64,000 nt of DNA from Mucilaginibacter daejeonensis (GTDB lineage Bacteria > Bacteroidota > Bacteroidia > Sphingobacteriales > Sphingobacteriaceae): contig NZ_CP086068.1 of NCBI RefSeq assembly GCF_020783335.1, positions 3,968,001-4,032,000 of the forward strand. Reading direction: 5' to 3'. Below the pieces are notes generated by a model. It searched no databases and was not told where the DNA came from. It saw nothing but the letters and a program-made list of their open reading frames with translations. The translations under genes and the position numbers were made by a program. Each line of letters starts with the position of its first letter. Positions within the stretch are counted from its first letter, which is position 1. Below, one piece after another: positions 1 to 9,866 of the stretch.

Positions 1-652
1 ACAGTATATCTAAACCCTTTTTCGGGTGGATCCGAGATAAAAAGATCAACGTAAAAACATCATTTACCTGATGCTTGACCGGCAACTCAGGCAGGGCAAT
101 AACATTGGGTAACATGAACCCTTTCCAACCGGGTATCAACTTGCGGCATTCTTTAAGCTCAGCATCTGAAGTAGCGTGTAAATAGCACTTGGTCAATATA
201 GCCTTACCGAACATTTTGTAGGTAAGCCTTTTTGCCATACTCGCACCAGATTTAAATATATAGGTACTAAGCATACCTCGCGGAGCCAATATCACCTTCC
301 TTCCTTTTGTAAAACAAATCTGCGCGGCAACAGGATTCAGTATATTCCACCACGCATGTATATGAATAACATCGTAACTTTTGGCGTTTTTTAACAATGC
401 CTTCCATAAACCTGGGGTTACGTTAGTGGGATCGCCGGTAAGCCGCTTAAAGTAAATGACGTTCACGCCGTCAACGTCCATAAATTTATTATATGGCACA
501 TCAAGCTCTGTTTTTCCATTAGCAGAAGTTGTGTATACATCGACAGTATGGCCGGTCGCTGCAAGTGCTTCACACAATCGCGCCACAGATTCGGTAGGGC
601 CACCGTAAATGTAAGCTGGTTTATAAGCAGGTGCTATGTGTAATATCTTCAT
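1..652 (-). CDS. Glycosyltransferase family 4, N-terminal part (cut by window edge)
   Basis: Only the first 217 residues are in view. The protein begins MKILHIAPAY and shows the acceptor-side GT-B start motif YGGPTESVARL near residue 15, typical of cytoplasmic GT4 enzymes that transfer a nucleotide-activated sugar to a lipid-linked glycan. The last visible residues (FLSRIHPKKGLDIL) are the usual beginning of the donor-binding domain, so the EX7E motif must lie outside the window. It starts 5 bp after the stop of the preceding glycosyltransferase and is the most distal visible gene of the exopolysaccharide operon. Family assignment is firm; the sugar is unknown. Confidence 0.85.
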   Translation of the reverse strand, partial: MKILHIAPAYKPAYIYGGPTESVARLCEALAATGHTVDVYTTSANGKTELDVPYNKFMDVDGVNVIYFKRLTGDPTNVTPGLWKALLKNAKSYDVIHIHAWWNILNPVAAQICFTKGRKVILAPRGMLSTYIFKSGASMAKRLTYKMFGKAILTKCYLHATSDAELKECRKLIPGWKGFMLPNVIALPELPVKHQVNDVFTLIFLSRIHPKKGLDIL

Positions 653-657
653 CTATC

Positions 658-1833
658 TTAAGCCAACTTTTTCGTACTTTTTAAAACCTGTGCATAAACC
701 GCTTCTATTTGCTTAAGCGACTCTTCAGTATCGAATCTTTTGGCATTATCAATACCAGCTTCTATCACTCTTTCTCTTGTTTCCTTTGGGAGATCCAAGA
801 TACTTTCGATCACTTTAGCTACATCATTCGACCACTCGTGCCAATTCTCTTCAAAGCTCTTACGGCGAACGTAATATGCGGCGGATCCCCCCACTTCTGT
901 CATAGGGGCTTCTTCTGTCGTAATAACGGGACAGCCCGATGCCATAGCCTCAGCTATCGGCCATCCAAAACCTTCGGCAAGCGATGGGAACAGAAAAAGT
1001 GAAGCCCCGCAATATGCGCTTTTAACAAATTCATCATTCTTTCCACTTAGCAGCATGATATCATCCTTGTAAGGTGAAGTATCGCAACGCCCTTGTAACT
1101 TTGAAGACGGCGACGGCCCTATCATTAACAACTGCAAAGGAGTGGTCGTCTCTGATCGCCAAGCGTTGTAAGCTTGTATGACACCTTCTCGATTTTTGTA
1201 CCACTGGTTACCGCCAACATGTAATAGATAGCCCTTCGTAACATTCACCTTGAGCTCAGAGCTAATCTTTTGACGTGCTTCTACAACATTTTGAGGCCTA
1301 AAACCTTGATTTAATCCGTTATATACGACCTCTGATACTTCCGGCTCACGACCCAACATGGCATGTAGGTCCTGCTGAGTTTTCTTGGATACGGAAATGA
1401 AATACTTTCCTTTACTATATCCCTTTCGTATGTAATCTTGGTATTTTTTTCCGGTCGCACTCGTTGGATTCTCGGGAATTTCACCCAATGCTGAACGTTG
1501 TGCCAGTAGATCATGCGCATGTATGACATGCGGACGATCAGCGACCAATGGAATCCATGGCCCCAAAGCCTGATCAGCAAATACAAATAAGGTATCATCG
1601 GCATAAGTTAATAACCTTTTCTTAACCTGAGCAGGGAACACCATGTACTGATCAATATATCCCATCCATTTTTTTAAGCTCTTATAGATCGGCAACTTAT
1701 AAAACAAAGGCTCCGGAGCCCATACCTCTACAGTGTGCCCGCGGCCCTTCATGCCATTGCTAAGCATAGAGGCGAACCTCGGCATACTTTGCGAGCCTAA
1801 AAAGGTAGGATGTGTGAAAAGCACTATATGCAT
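658..1833 (-). CDS. Glycosyltransferase family 4
   Basis: A 391-residue GT-B glycosyltransferase. The EX7E donor-binding motif is at residues 287-295 (EGFGWPIAE), followed by GCPVITT, the hallmark of GT4 retaining enzymes; a GGNQWYKN loop near residue 207 begins the C-terminal Rossmann domain. No membrane segment or signal peptide, so it acts at the cytoplasmic face on undecaprenyl-linked repeat units. It sits between two other GT4 genes with gaps of 5 and 8 bp, so it is co-transcribed with them. Overall form resembles mannosyl- or rhamnosyl-transferases of capsule clusters, but the donor and linkage cannot be read from the sequence. Confidence 0.88.
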   Translation of the reverse strand: MHIVLFTHPTFLGSQSMPRFASMLSNGMKGRGHTVEVWAPEPLFYKLPIYKSLKKWMGYIDQYMVFPAQVKKRLLTYADDTLFVFADQALGPWIPLVADRPHVIHAHDLLAQRSALGEIPENPTSATGKKYQDYIRKGYSKGKYFISVSKKTQQDLHAMLGREPEVSEVVYNGLNQGFRPQNVVEARQKISSELKVNVTKGYLLHVGGNQWYKNREGVIQAYNAWRSETTTPLQLLMIGPSPSSKLQGRCDTSPYKDDIMLLSGKNDEFVKSAYCGASLFLFPSLAEGFGWPIAEAMASGCPVITTEEAPMTEVGGSAAYYVRRKSFEENWHEWSNDVAKVIESILDLPKETRERVIEAGIDNAKRFDTEESLKQIEAVYAQVLKSTKKLA

Positions 1834-1841
1834 AACGGTGA

Positions 1842-3029
1842 TCAGAACCCCATTCTACTTCGCAACTCATCGATGCAGCCCCGGTGGGAGCGCTCCTGAA
1901 ATTTCACAGCGATCTGGTGAGAATATTCGCTAAAATTATGGCGTAATACTTCATCGTCCATCAATTTAATGACCTGTTGCGATAGTTGAGCGATGTTACC
2001 GAACTCATAAACGTATCCGTTCTTTCCATCCTGCACGTCATCATCAGGACCATAGCTACCGCAACGATCACTAATAATAGCTGGACAGCCCATATACACC
2101 GCCTCACTGATAGCCAACGAATGAGGCTCTATGCTTGCTGGATGGGCGTAAAGATCACTCGCCGCATAGAAGCTCGGCAATTGTAATGGATCTACAAAAC
2201 CGGCAAAATGTACTCTACTCTGCTTTAGCCCTTTAGCTTTCTCCTTCAGTTCATCCATCATCGCACCAGAACCAAGCATGATCACGTGAGCCTTCCTGCC
2301 TTTGCTCTCCAAGTCATAAAGCAGGTCGATCAAATGGGACTGGTTCTTCCAATGCACTAATTTGCCTACTACCGACATCACGAAATCTCTCTCAGGAATA
2401 TCATAGCGATCACGAATATCCTTTCTTAACGTGACACGATCTTCATAGGCATTTTTGTAAAAATCGATATCGATAGGATGGTGCATCCTGATAAACTTTT
2501 TCGGGTCGGCTCCATAGGTCTTATAGTAAGATTCATTCTCATCACCAATAGTGAAGAAATAGCTGATCTTACGGAAGCGCCAAGAGAGGTAAAAGTATTT
2601 CAATATGCTTTTCCACAGTTTACGCTTCTGCCTGTTCTCGGCATCGGTCATGTAAACGATAGGCACTTTTTTAGATGATGCCCAGTTGTATAAACGCTTT
2701 TGCACCTTATGGTAATAACCGTAGTTCAGAACAACATCAGGTTTAAAAAGCTCAAGCTCTTCTTCAAGGTTAGGCGCGTCAAGCTGTGCTGTAGAAGGCA
2801 ATACCGCGTCTCCGTTCAAGAACATATGATCGAACTCATCAAGACGTAAATTATTCCATACTATTTCCTGTCCAAAATTCTTATCCAGGTAGCTCTTGTA
2901 ACCCATGGCAGAGGCGAAAAAAAGTTTAACTTCAAGACCTGGGATCTTTGCAAAACTTACATATTGGGGACACCAATACTGTATCGGGTGTGAGGATACA
3001 ATCGCGAACCGAAGTTTCTTATCTGACAT
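1842..3029 (-). CDS. Glycosyltransferase family 4
   Basis: A 395-residue cytoplasmic GT-B enzyme. Its EX7E motif is EPHSLAISE at residues 301-309, and VGKLVHWKNQ near residue 221 marks the donor domain start. The N-terminal domain opens with RFAIVSSHPIQYW, a start seen in many Bacteroidota capsule glycosyltransferases. The first 11 bp overlap the end of the upstream Wzy-like gene, which indicates translational coupling. Role: addition of one sugar of the exopolysaccharide repeat unit; the specific sugar is not deducible. Confidence 0.87.
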   Translation of the reverse strand: MSDKKLRFAIVSSHPIQYWCPQYVSFAKIPGLEVKLFFASAMGYKSYLDKNFGQEIVWNNLRLDEFDHMFLNGDAVLPSTAQLDAPNLEEELELFKPDVVLNYGYYHKVQKRLYNWASSKKVPIVYMTDAENRQKRKLWKSILKYFYLSWRFRKISYFFTIGDENESYYKTYGADPKKFIRMHHPIDIDFYKNAYEDRVTLRKDIRDRYDIPERDFVMSVVGKLVHWKNQSHLIDLLYDLESKGRKAHVIMLGSGAMMDELKEKAKGLKQSRVHFAGFVDPLQLPSFYAASDLYAHPASIEPHSLAISEAVYMGCPAIISDRCGSYGPDDDVQDGKNGYVYEFGNIAQLSQQVIKLMDDEVLRHNFSEYSHQIAVKFQERSHRGCIDELRSRMGF

Positions 3030-4446
3030 TTTGTAATGTTTTTGACATGTGATTATAGACGGGAGACAGCACTCTTTTTTTATCTTTCTTTAAACTTTCA
3101 ACGTAATCTGTATAATTTTTGACAGTGATGATACACCCCACCATCAACCAAAGCCAAAGGTTTAAAGGAGGCTGTTTCCCTATGGCACTCATAAGTGCAT
3201 TCAAAATTATGTATGATAATAAGAACGAGGCAGCCACCGCCCAATCTTCATCTTTTATGCCTTTCCACACGTTAAAGCAAAAAATTATCAACCACACCCT
3301 AAAAAAATACCAGATAAGCATTAAATAAACACCTCCCTCCCAAAAAGTAACGTCTACATCGCTTTCTGCGAAGGCTGACTGCTTAGCTGCCGCAGCATAG
3401 TTGCTCAATTTCTCAGAACCGTTACTTAATATACCTAAACCGTTACCAAATAAAATCGATATCATATCTTGTTGCATCCCCCATTTGGTCCAACTGAAAA
3501 AACTATCCTCAACACGTGACTGAATCTCTTCAGATTGGGTACGACCTCCATATCCCTGAGAACGGGCATCGTACGCTTCAAAATATTCAGGCTTAGCTAT
3601 TCTAATGGCTCCAGTACCAATAATCAAGACGGCTACAGCAATCGCACCACGCTTCACTAACTTCCCGGGGGAGCGAAAGCTGGCCAGAACAAACCCTAAG
3701 ATCAGGGTTGTAGCACATCCCAACACTGCAGTGCGGCCACCAGTTATGAAGGCTCCTACGAAAAGACATATCACTGCACCAATCGATATGATTTTTGTGA
3801 TTGGATTTAATGACTTCGCAGTTTTATCTTTTGGTAGTAAGAGTAAAAGAGCCAAACAGGGACAAACTAAGACTAAATACCATGAAAATTGACCAGTAAA
3901 GGAAAATGTCGAGCTTACACGTAATCTACCTGCAGCAGAGAATGCTTCTAAAGACCCTCCGTCAACGCTCAAGTTTAACCAATGACTTGATGGTAACGAG
4001 TTTTGTAAAGTTGCAACTCCAACAGTTGGGAACAAGGTCAACACTAAAAAGAAAACGAACGTCTTAAAATCATTGATCTTATTAGGTGGATAAGCTATAG
4101 GAGTCAGAAAACCGATTACACAAAATAGTAAATATTGCTTAAGACCGAATATTGCTAGTATAGGCCCACCATTTATCAATGTCATAAGCACAATGGGAAT
4201 AAATAACGAAAATGTATTCTTAACTTTGTCATTAATCCGGTTGAGCAACTTGCTAAATCTTGCATTCTTCAACACAAAAAACAACCCGATAACACAAAGT
4301 ATATCCTTTAAGAAAAATATTGAAAGGCCTAAGGAGGAGGGCACAAGTTTACGAATCAGTCCTTCGAATATAAGAACCGTTACCAATGCATAGAGTAATC
4401 TCTTAGCATTGACCTGTTCCATATTCTTTTTATCTGGTTTCCTCAC
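3019..4446 (-). CDS. O-antigen polymerase/ligase-like membrane protein (Wzy candidate)
   Basis: A 475-residue polytopic inner-membrane protein with about ten to twelve hydrophobic segments and a large extracytoplasmic loop after the middle (from about residue 280), the layout of Wzy polymerases and WaaL-type ligases. It contains the segment FTGGRTAVLG, which resembles the GGRT-like motif common in O-antigen ligase-domain proteins. Being the only such gene in the visible cluster, it most likely polymerises repeat units in the periplasm in a Wzx/Wzy pathway. The frame opens with GTG; an ATG eight codons in (position 4422) is an equally possible start. Wzy and ligase functions cannot be separated by sequence alone. 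Confidence 0.75.
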   Translation of the reverse strand: MRKPDKKNMEQVNAKRLLYALVTVLIFEGLIRKLVPSSLGLSIFFLKDILCVIGLFFVLKNARFSKLLNRINDKVKNTFSLFIPIVLMTLINGGPILAIFGLKQYLLFCVIGFLTPIAYPPNKINDFKTFVFFLVLTLFPTVGVATLQNSLPSSHWLNLSVDGGSLEAFSAAGRLRVSSTFSFTGQFSWYLVLVCPCLALLLLLPKDKTAKSLNPITKIISIGAVICLFVGAFITGGRTAVLGCATTLILGFVLASFRSPGKLVKRGAIAVAVLIIGTGAIRIAKPEYFEAYDARSQGYGGRTQSEEIQSRVEDSFFSWTKWGMQQDMISILFGNGLGILSNGSEKLSNYAAAAKQSAFAESDVDVTFWEGGVYLMLIWYFFRVWLIIFCFNVWKGIKDEDWAVAASFLLSYIILNALMSAIGKQPPLNLWLWLMVGCIITVKNYTDYVESLKKDKKRVLSPVYNHMSKTLQNVR

Positions 4447-4459
4447 TGATGATCTTAAA

Positions 4460-5623
4460 TTATTTTGCAGTATAAAGTTTAGTTAACTCCTCAACAAGTG
4501 AATGTTCGGTCTCATCCCACCCCTTTAAACTTGATGCTGTTATTAAGGCTCTCTCCTTCATTTGCATAAATACACCATCATCATCTGCCAGCAGTTGCAG
4601 CTTCTCAGCTATGGCGCCACCATTTCTGATAGGGACAATGAATCCTTCTTCTCCATCAGTGATGATGTCATCAGCCCCAGTGTTTTGCGTTGCGATGATA
4701 GGAATACCGAATGAAAGAGCCTCGCCTAAAACGAGGGCTAGGCCTTCTTCAATGGACGGCAGACAAAAAACATCAGCTGATCTATAGGCATTTTCCAGGT
4801 CATCTCCTTTAAGTGGCCCTGTAAAAATAACACTTTCGGGAATAGATATATCTTCTAACCCGCTTGCTTTTGCCTTCGGCCCAACAATGACCAACTTTTT
4901 ATTTGGGTGCTTGAAGCTTCGGAAAGCTTCTATAAGATAGCGAAGTCCTTTTCTAACAGATATACTACCTACGTATAAGATGGTAAAACTTCTCTTAATA
5001 TCATTAGATGTGTCTTCCACACCCTTACTCATTCTATTGAAGCCGTAAGGCACCTTGATCAGCTTGTCCGCTGGAAATCCTAATCCTATAAAACTGCGTT
5101 TAACAAATTCTGATGGAAGTAATATACGATCGGCTATCTCAAATTCTTCCATACGTCGACGCTTTTCCGCCGCGTCGAACGGCTGCCAGGGCAGACCCAA
5201 CGAAAGATATTCATCTTTAAGCAATTCTTCCTGATAATGCACATGACTATTTACAGCTTCAGCTACCGTTATCGTATCTGGAAGTGTTTTTGCTTTTTTA
5301 CATGTGTTCAAGCCACTACCATTGTAAAACATAAAAATATCTGCTTCCTCAATATGGCGTTCACAAATATTATCTTGCTGAACCTTCGCTAAATAGGCCA
5401 AATGTGCGCTTACTTTTATAGGGACCTTAAATTTCAAACTGGCTAAATAGATATTTTGTAATATATCAGCTCTGATTAGTTTATTGCCGATATCAGGTAT
5501 AGCCGCTCTCGGGCTCCATCTTGAAAAGCCACTAACAAATTTATGCAATATTCCTGCATTATTTAATGCTGTTGCATAACGGTAATGATGTCCACGGTTG
5601 GGAGCTGTATAAATTACTTTCAT
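4460..5623 (-). CDS. Glycosyltransferase family 4
   Basis: A 387-residue GT-B enzyme. EGLALVLGE at residues 293-301 is the EX7E motif; YVGSISVRKGLRYL at about 217-230 opens the donor domain, with the basic residue of the R/K-KG pattern present. The N-terminal half starts MKVIYTAPNRGHHYRYA. It begins inside the last 4 bp of the upstream glycosyltransferase (ATGA-type overlap), so the two are translationally coupled. Cytoplasmic enzyme of the exopolysaccharide assembly line; sugar specificity unknown. Confidence 0.88.
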   Translation of the reverse strand: MKVIYTAPNRGHHYRYATALNNAGILHKFVSGFSRWSPRAAIPDIGNKLIRADILQNIYLASLKFKVPIKVSAHLAYLAKVQQDNICERHIEEADIFMFYNGSGLNTCKKAKTLPDTITVAEAVNSHVHYQEELLKDEYLSLGLPWQPFDAAEKRRRMEEFEIADRILLPSEFVKRSFIGLGFPADKLIKVPYGFNRMSKGVEDTSNDIKRSFTILYVGSISVRKGLRYLIEAFRSFKHPNKKLVIVGPKAKASGLEDISIPESVIFTGPLKGDDLENAYRSADVFCLPSIEEGLALVLGEALSFGIPIIATQNTGADDIITDGEEGFIVPIRNGGAIAEKLQLLADDDGVFMQMKERALITASSLKGWDETEHSLVEELTKLYTAK

Positions 5624-6666
5624 CGCCTTTTATCAGTGATCGATAGTAAAAGTTCAAAATAGCGTTGCGAAACTACTTCAGGTGAGTGTGTGCTAAGCTG
5701 GTTTGCCGATGCGTTTTTTAATTTATTTTTTAATCCATCGTTATTCAGCAGCATCTCCATTTTATCGGCCAGGTCGGTCACATCGCCACGTTTGAATACC
5801 AGACCTGCCGCGCCTACGGCATCGGGTAGCCCACCGCCATCAGCTACTATAGGTATACATCCGCATGCCAGCCCTTCTAAAGCCACTATTCCAAAGGGTT
5901 CGCGCCAAGCGGAAGGTATGAGCATATACTTGTGCTCATTAAGGATATTCACTAAAGGTTCGCCACTTAACGAACCTACAAAACTTACTCGTTCGCTAAT
6001 CCCTAGCTCGAAAGCCTGGTCTTGTAGCTTTTGCTTATCAACACCGTCACCTATCACCGTAAGCTTGAGTCCGCTGTGATCCATTTTAGACAAAGCATAT
6101 TTCTTGACCAAAGATGCAAGTGCCAATATTGCCAAATTTACACCTTTATCGGATACAAGCCGACCCAAAAAAACGAACGAGCCGTTCCTTTCAAAGTCAA
6201 TTAATTTTTTTGAGAATAGCTTGTCATTGTAAGCGTTCTCTATCACCACCGCATCTTGCCAACTGTCTTTCCTGATAGCATCACTAACAGCTACCACTAC
6301 CTTAGCTTGTTTCAACCATTTAAACTTGACCTTACTCTGTAGCGCGGGCGGTTTTCCTTCAGTGGTCAGCCAGGTATTTAATGAAACAGCTAAAGGCTTG
6401 CGCGTAAATAGTACCGGCCACGATAAGCGAAGTACGGGACTATTTTCAAACACGACTTCAGCCCAAAGATGCTCTTTCCATAATTGACAAAACGACGGCT
6501 CACGTAATACGATATACGGAAATCTTTTATCTCCGACTTCTTTGGTCCAAGTAATCAAGTGCACCTCAGCCCCTTTGTCGCAAAAAGCTTGTGCTAAGAA
6601 TTCTGCGTTCGCTTCAGTCCCACCGACATGAGGGTAAAATTTATGTGTGATAAGAAGTATCCTCAT
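5620..6666 (-). CDS. Glycosyltransferase family 4
   Basis: A 348-residue GT-B enzyme that begins with the very typical MRILLITHKFYPHVGGTE, where the glycine-rich HVGGTE loop contacts the acceptor. The donor domain starts at FLGRLVSDKG (about 166-175) and carries the EX7E motif EPFGIVALE at residues 256-264, followed by GGGLPDAVG. Overlaps both neighbours by 4 bp. It probably adds one sugar of the repeat unit at the cytoplasmic membrane face; donor unknown. Confidence 0.9.
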   Translation of the reverse strand: MRILLITHKFYPHVGGTEANAEFLAQAFCDKGAEVHLITWTKEVGDKRFPYIVLREPSFCQLWKEHLWAEVVFENSPVLRLSWPVLFTRKPLAVSLNTWLTTEGKPPALQSKVKFKWLKQAKVVVAVSDAIRKDSWQDAVVIENAYNDKLFSKKLIDFERNGSFVFLGRLVSDKGVNLAILALASLVKKYALSKMDHSGLKLTVIGDGVDKQKLQDQAFELGISERVSFVGSLSGEPLVNILNEHKYMLIPSAWREPFGIVALEGLACGCIPIVADGGGLPDAVGAAGLVFKRGDVTDLADKMEMLLNNDGLKNKLKNASANQLSTHSPEVVSQRYFELLLSITDKRR

Positions 6667-7775
6667 AACTGCCGTCGATCGCTACTTACTTGTGAATAAT
6701 ATAATCTGCCTTTCGAGAATATATTCTTAAACAGTCCTATCCAACGATATCTGTTTCGTTCCATAATGTAGCCGAAAAACAAACTCATCATAAGAGCGAA
6801 TAGTATGCCTAAACACATTTGCATACCGTCATAATACCTAGTTTTTGAAAACCAACGAAATAACACGAGAAAAGGATCATGTAAAACGTAAAGTGGGAAG
6901 GTTAGGTCAGCCAGCTTTCGTACGACTTCAACGAGCTTACTTTTTTTATTTTGTTGAACTTGATAGGTTGGTAGCAACCATAAAATCGTAGCTACAACGA
7001 TGCCGATGATATTATCAGTGATGAACTGACTTGCAAAAAACAAGGGGGCTTTCCCTATGTGTGAGGGTAATCCCGGGAGAAATATAACTAGGATATAGAT
7101 CAACATTATAAACACGGCAATCAGCATCCAAGATATTCTTCTATTTTTTATAGGGCACTTCGCACGATAAGCAATGTTACCCATTATCCAAATAGGCATC
7201 ATCACCAGTATTTTAGGTCCTGCTATCACACATGCCAATAATGGCAATAACCATCCTCCTACTTTTTTTGATTTAAATAAGTACAGGCCAAATATAAAGT
7301 AATACCAAAACTCAAAGCATAAAGACCAAAGTGGACCATTGAGTAATGGAGATGCTGAAAAAAACCACACCTCATTGATGAAAAGTGCTGAGACGACGTA
7401 TCTTGGCCAGGAATGACCACGGGTAAAATGAGCTGCCAACTCGGCATCAGAAGAAATTATCAACTCTATCAAGAAAGTAATAATAACTGCTGGAAGCACC
7501 ACAGAGTATAGGCGACTCAACCTTGCTTGCGCGTAATTTATTGGCCCTCTATTGTTTACAGTTGTCGTGTAAGCTATTACGTATCCTGATAAGGCGAAAA
7601 AGACAACTACTGCAACGTGCCCCCAATCAATTGCACCATAATTATAACCTAATTTTGAGTACCATTGCGCGTAAGCATGACCTATGAATACCATAAGTGC
7701 CGCGACGATACGCAGGCAATCCATAAAAATGGATGTCCATCCTGCTATCGTTTTATGTGACGATTCGACCTTCAT
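6663..7775 (-). CDS. Acyltransferase 3 family membrane protein
   Basis: About 370 residues with roughly ten membrane segments, matching the acyltransferase-3 family (OafA/WecH/NodX type) that O-acylates, usually O-acetylates, surface polysaccharides. The diagnostic N-terminal part DCLRIVAALMVFIGHAYAQ holds the conserved Arg and His of the R-X10-H motif on the first helix. I chose the ATG at 7775; a GTG at 7781 would add two residues and overlap the preceding gene by 4 bp. Within the cluster it is the only evident non-sugar decoration enzyme, so the polymer is predicted to be acylated. Confidence 0.85.
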   Translation of the reverse strand: MKVESSHKTIAGWTSIFMDCLRIVAALMVFIGHAYAQWYSKLGYNYGAIDWGHVAVVVFFALSGYVIAYTTTVNNRGPINYAQARLSRLYSVVLPAVIITFLIELIISSDAELAAHFTRGHSWPRYVVSALFINEVWFFSASPLLNGPLWSLCFEFWYYFIFGLYLFKSKKVGGWLLPLLACVIAGPKILVMMPIWIMGNIAYRAKCPIKNRRISWMLIAVFIMLIYILVIFLPGLPSHIGKAPLFFASQFITDNIIGIVVATILWLLPTYQVQQNKKSKLVEVVRKLADLTFPLYVLHDPFLVLFRWFSKTRYYDGMQMCLGILFALMMSLFFGYIMERNRYRWIGLFKNIFSKGRLYYSQVSSDRRQL

Positions 7776-7777
7776 TA

Positions 7778-8650
7778 TCACACTTCGCCTTTCAAGAACA
7801 TTGAGATCAATTTTGATCGAGAATAAGATTTGTCTTCTCTTATCTCGTTTGACATCTTGAACCTGCCTATGGTATTTATTGATAAATATTCGACCATTAG
7901 CCGAGATACGATCAAAGTATTTAATAAATATTTTGCTGGATACTTATTGAATTTCTTCAGAAGCTTCATCCTGTTTTGGTAGAACCTGATCACTCGCTTA
8001 CTTACCTTTTGTGGGGTTCCGCTACCCTTGTGAAATGCTCTAACCGGAATGATACCTATCTTCCAGCCCTTTCTTATCGCGCTCATGCATATATCATGGT
8101 CGAGTTCAAGCCAGTCATAACTTTCGTCAAACCCACCTACTTGTTGAATGACCTCTTTGCGCAACACCATAGCACAGGTATACACCGTTATTTGTTTCGG
8201 CTCATTGTTAAAGAGCTTTTGATAATATCCATGTAACTTCTGCCCTAAGATCAGGCTCATAGCATCTGGTTCTGGCTCATAGGCTATCGCAGGACGCCCT
8301 GAAGCATTCTCAGTTGTGTACGCTGCTATACCAACTTCAGGATGTTCGTCAAAATATTGCTTGGTCCTTAATATGTAGTTCTCCAATGGCCAAGCATCTG
8401 AATCGAATAAGATCACCAGATCAGTATCAACCGCTTGTAACCCTTTATTCAAACTTTTAACGAGGCCCAGATTTTCCGAATTGCGTATAAGCTTAATATT
8501 TTTAAACTGATTCTCGAACGGCTGGGTAGAATGATCATCAATCACAACAAATTGTTCGATGGTGTCATCAGCAAATGCCATGCAGTTCTCGATACACTTT
8601 GACGTGAGTTCCCAGGTGTTATAATTTGTAGTGATCAGCCCTACTGTCAT
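7778..8650 (-). CDS. Glycosyltransferase family 2
   Basis: A 290-residue GT-A enzyme. It starts MTVGLITTNYNTWELT, has the nucleotide-binding Asp pair in VVIDDHS (about 36-41), and the metal-binding DXD motif as DSD at residues 83-85. A later LELDHDIC near residue 182 fits the catalytic-base region of GT2 inverting enzymes. The C-terminal part resembles rhamnosyltransferase-like GT2 proteins, but this is not decisive. It lies 9 bp downstream of the previous glycosyltransferase. Confidence 0.88.
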   Translation of the reverse strand: MTVGLITTNYNTWELTSKCIENCMAFADDTIEQFVVIDDHSTQPFENQFKNIKLIRNSENLGLVKSLNKGLQAVDTDLVILFDSDAWPLENYILRTKQYFDEHPEVGIAAYTTENASGRPAIAYEPEPDAMSLILGQKLHGYYQKLFNNEPKQITVYTCAMVLRKEVIQQVGGFDESYDWLELDHDICMSAIRKGWKIGIIPVRAFHKGSGTPQKVSKRVIRFYQNRMKLLKKFNKYPAKYLLNTLIVSRLMVEYLSINTIGRFKMSNEIREDKSYSRSKLISMFLKGEV

Positions 8651-8659
8651 ATCGTTATA

Positions 8660-9787
8660 CTATACAAATATTCGTTGGTAACGTTCTACGATGTTCTGAA
8701 CGTCGTAAGCATATTTAAAATCTTTGACTTGCTCGATAAATGTTTTTATATCGGTTATCTCGATTAATTCTTTGATCTCGCTTACATTCCGGATGTCATG
8801 TTCAAAGCCCTTCCGTAAGATCATTACAGGGCAGCCATTGTTCAATAATGCTGCTATGCTACCGCTCTTTTCAGACAACACTTTTGGGTAATTTGACAAA
8901 CCTACATCTATGTGTGTGAACAGATCAGCAATATCCTGTTCAGGCCACTCACCTAAAACGCAGGTCTCTATTTCCGTTCTTTCACTAATATCTCTAAAGA
9001 CCGTTTCGATTCCACCGCTACGTCCAACATGTAATATTAATAACTCTTTTCCCAAAGATCGTTTGACCTTGTCACGAAACTCCGTCAATCTCGTTGATAT
9101 GTCATTATGAAAATGAAAACCTCCGAAGAATCCGGCGATAATATATTTTTCCCGTTCTTCCAAGACCTTGGTGGGTAGTTTTGACAAGATAGCTTCACCC
9201 GACACATCGCCCTTAGGCATATTACTGAATACCGGTATCTTATCAATTTTAATTTTGGCCTTCTCAAAACAGCGCTTATAATACTCGTTGGTGGTAGTGA
9301 CAGTTCGTGGCTTCAAGCGCGTAATCAAATCCAACGACACGCTTTTTTGTAAGCGCCCAAGTATCACATCTTTAAAAGTGCTTTCGTTCGACTCTCCCTG
9401 CCAAAGTTCATGAAACATGATATGAACTTTCGCCTTCTTAAAGGCAGCTTGGAGCTCACTTGGCAAGCTGAAAGCGATACCTCTTTTATGATAACTATAA
9501 GGAACGTATTGTAAGCTGATCCATTGTGGATCAAATTTTGTTAAAAAGTCTTTTAGAGCTATGCAACGCTCCTGCCTTTTCAAGTTCTGGGGTAACCTTA
9601 TAACATCAACCCCCCTTTTGTCTACCCACTGCCTTTCTTCCGTTACAGTATTAGTGTTCCGGTCTTTGTAAGAGATGATCAGCACATCATAGCCCTTATT
9701 CAACAACCCTGCTGCCAATCTGCGTGTATAATCGCCAACGCCATCTAAACCTGGCTCCATAGATCCACAAATAAAAGCGATCTTCAT
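8660..9787 (-). CDS. GT-B type glycosyltransferase lacking a clear EX7E motif
   Basis: A 375-residue protein. The N-terminus (MKIAFICGSMEPGLDGVGDYTRRLAAGL) has the GVGDYT acceptor-domain glycine loop of GT4 enzymes. The C-terminal half has IADLFTHIDVGLSNYP followed by SGSIAALLNNGCPV, where a standard GT4 would carry E-X7-E; here only one acidic residue (LSEKSGS) is found. It may be a divergent GT4 or a related GT-B family. The gene is in line with the other transferases and preceded by a small hairpin in an 80-bp spacer. Confidence 0.7.
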   Translation of the reverse strand: MKIAFICGSMEPGLDGVGDYTRRLAAGLLNKGYDVLIISYKDRNTNTVTEERQWVDKRGVDVIRLPQNLKRQERCIALKDFLTKFDPQWISLQYVPYSYHKRGIAFSLPSELQAAFKKAKVHIMFHELWQGESNESTFKDVILGRLQKSVSLDLITRLKPRTVTTTNEYYKRCFEKAKIKIDKIPVFSNMPKGDVSGEAILSKLPTKVLEEREKYIIAGFFGGFHFHNDISTRLTEFRDKVKRSLGKELLILHVGRSGGIETVFRDISERTEIETCVLGEWPEQDIADLFTHIDVGLSNYPKVLSEKSGSIAALLNNGCPVMILRKGFEHDIRNVSEIKELIEITDIKTFIEQVKDFKYAYDVQNIVERYQRIFV

Positions 9788-9822
9788 TGATGATGGATTG
9801 ACCTTATATAATATTTATTGAT

Positions 9823-9848
9823 CAAATGCTCAGATGCATAAGCATTTG
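9823..9848. repeat. Small inverted repeat in spacer of the polysaccharide operon
   Basis: Two perfect 8-bp arms (CAAATGCT and AGCATTTG) separated by 10 bases, in the longest spacer (79 bp) of the otherwise tightly packed operon. There is no T-run on the transcribed side, so it is not a canonical terminator. It could act as an RNA stabiliser or partial attenuator between the export genes and the transferases. Confidence 0.4.
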
Positions 9849-9866
9849 AGTCCGAGCTTCGATCTA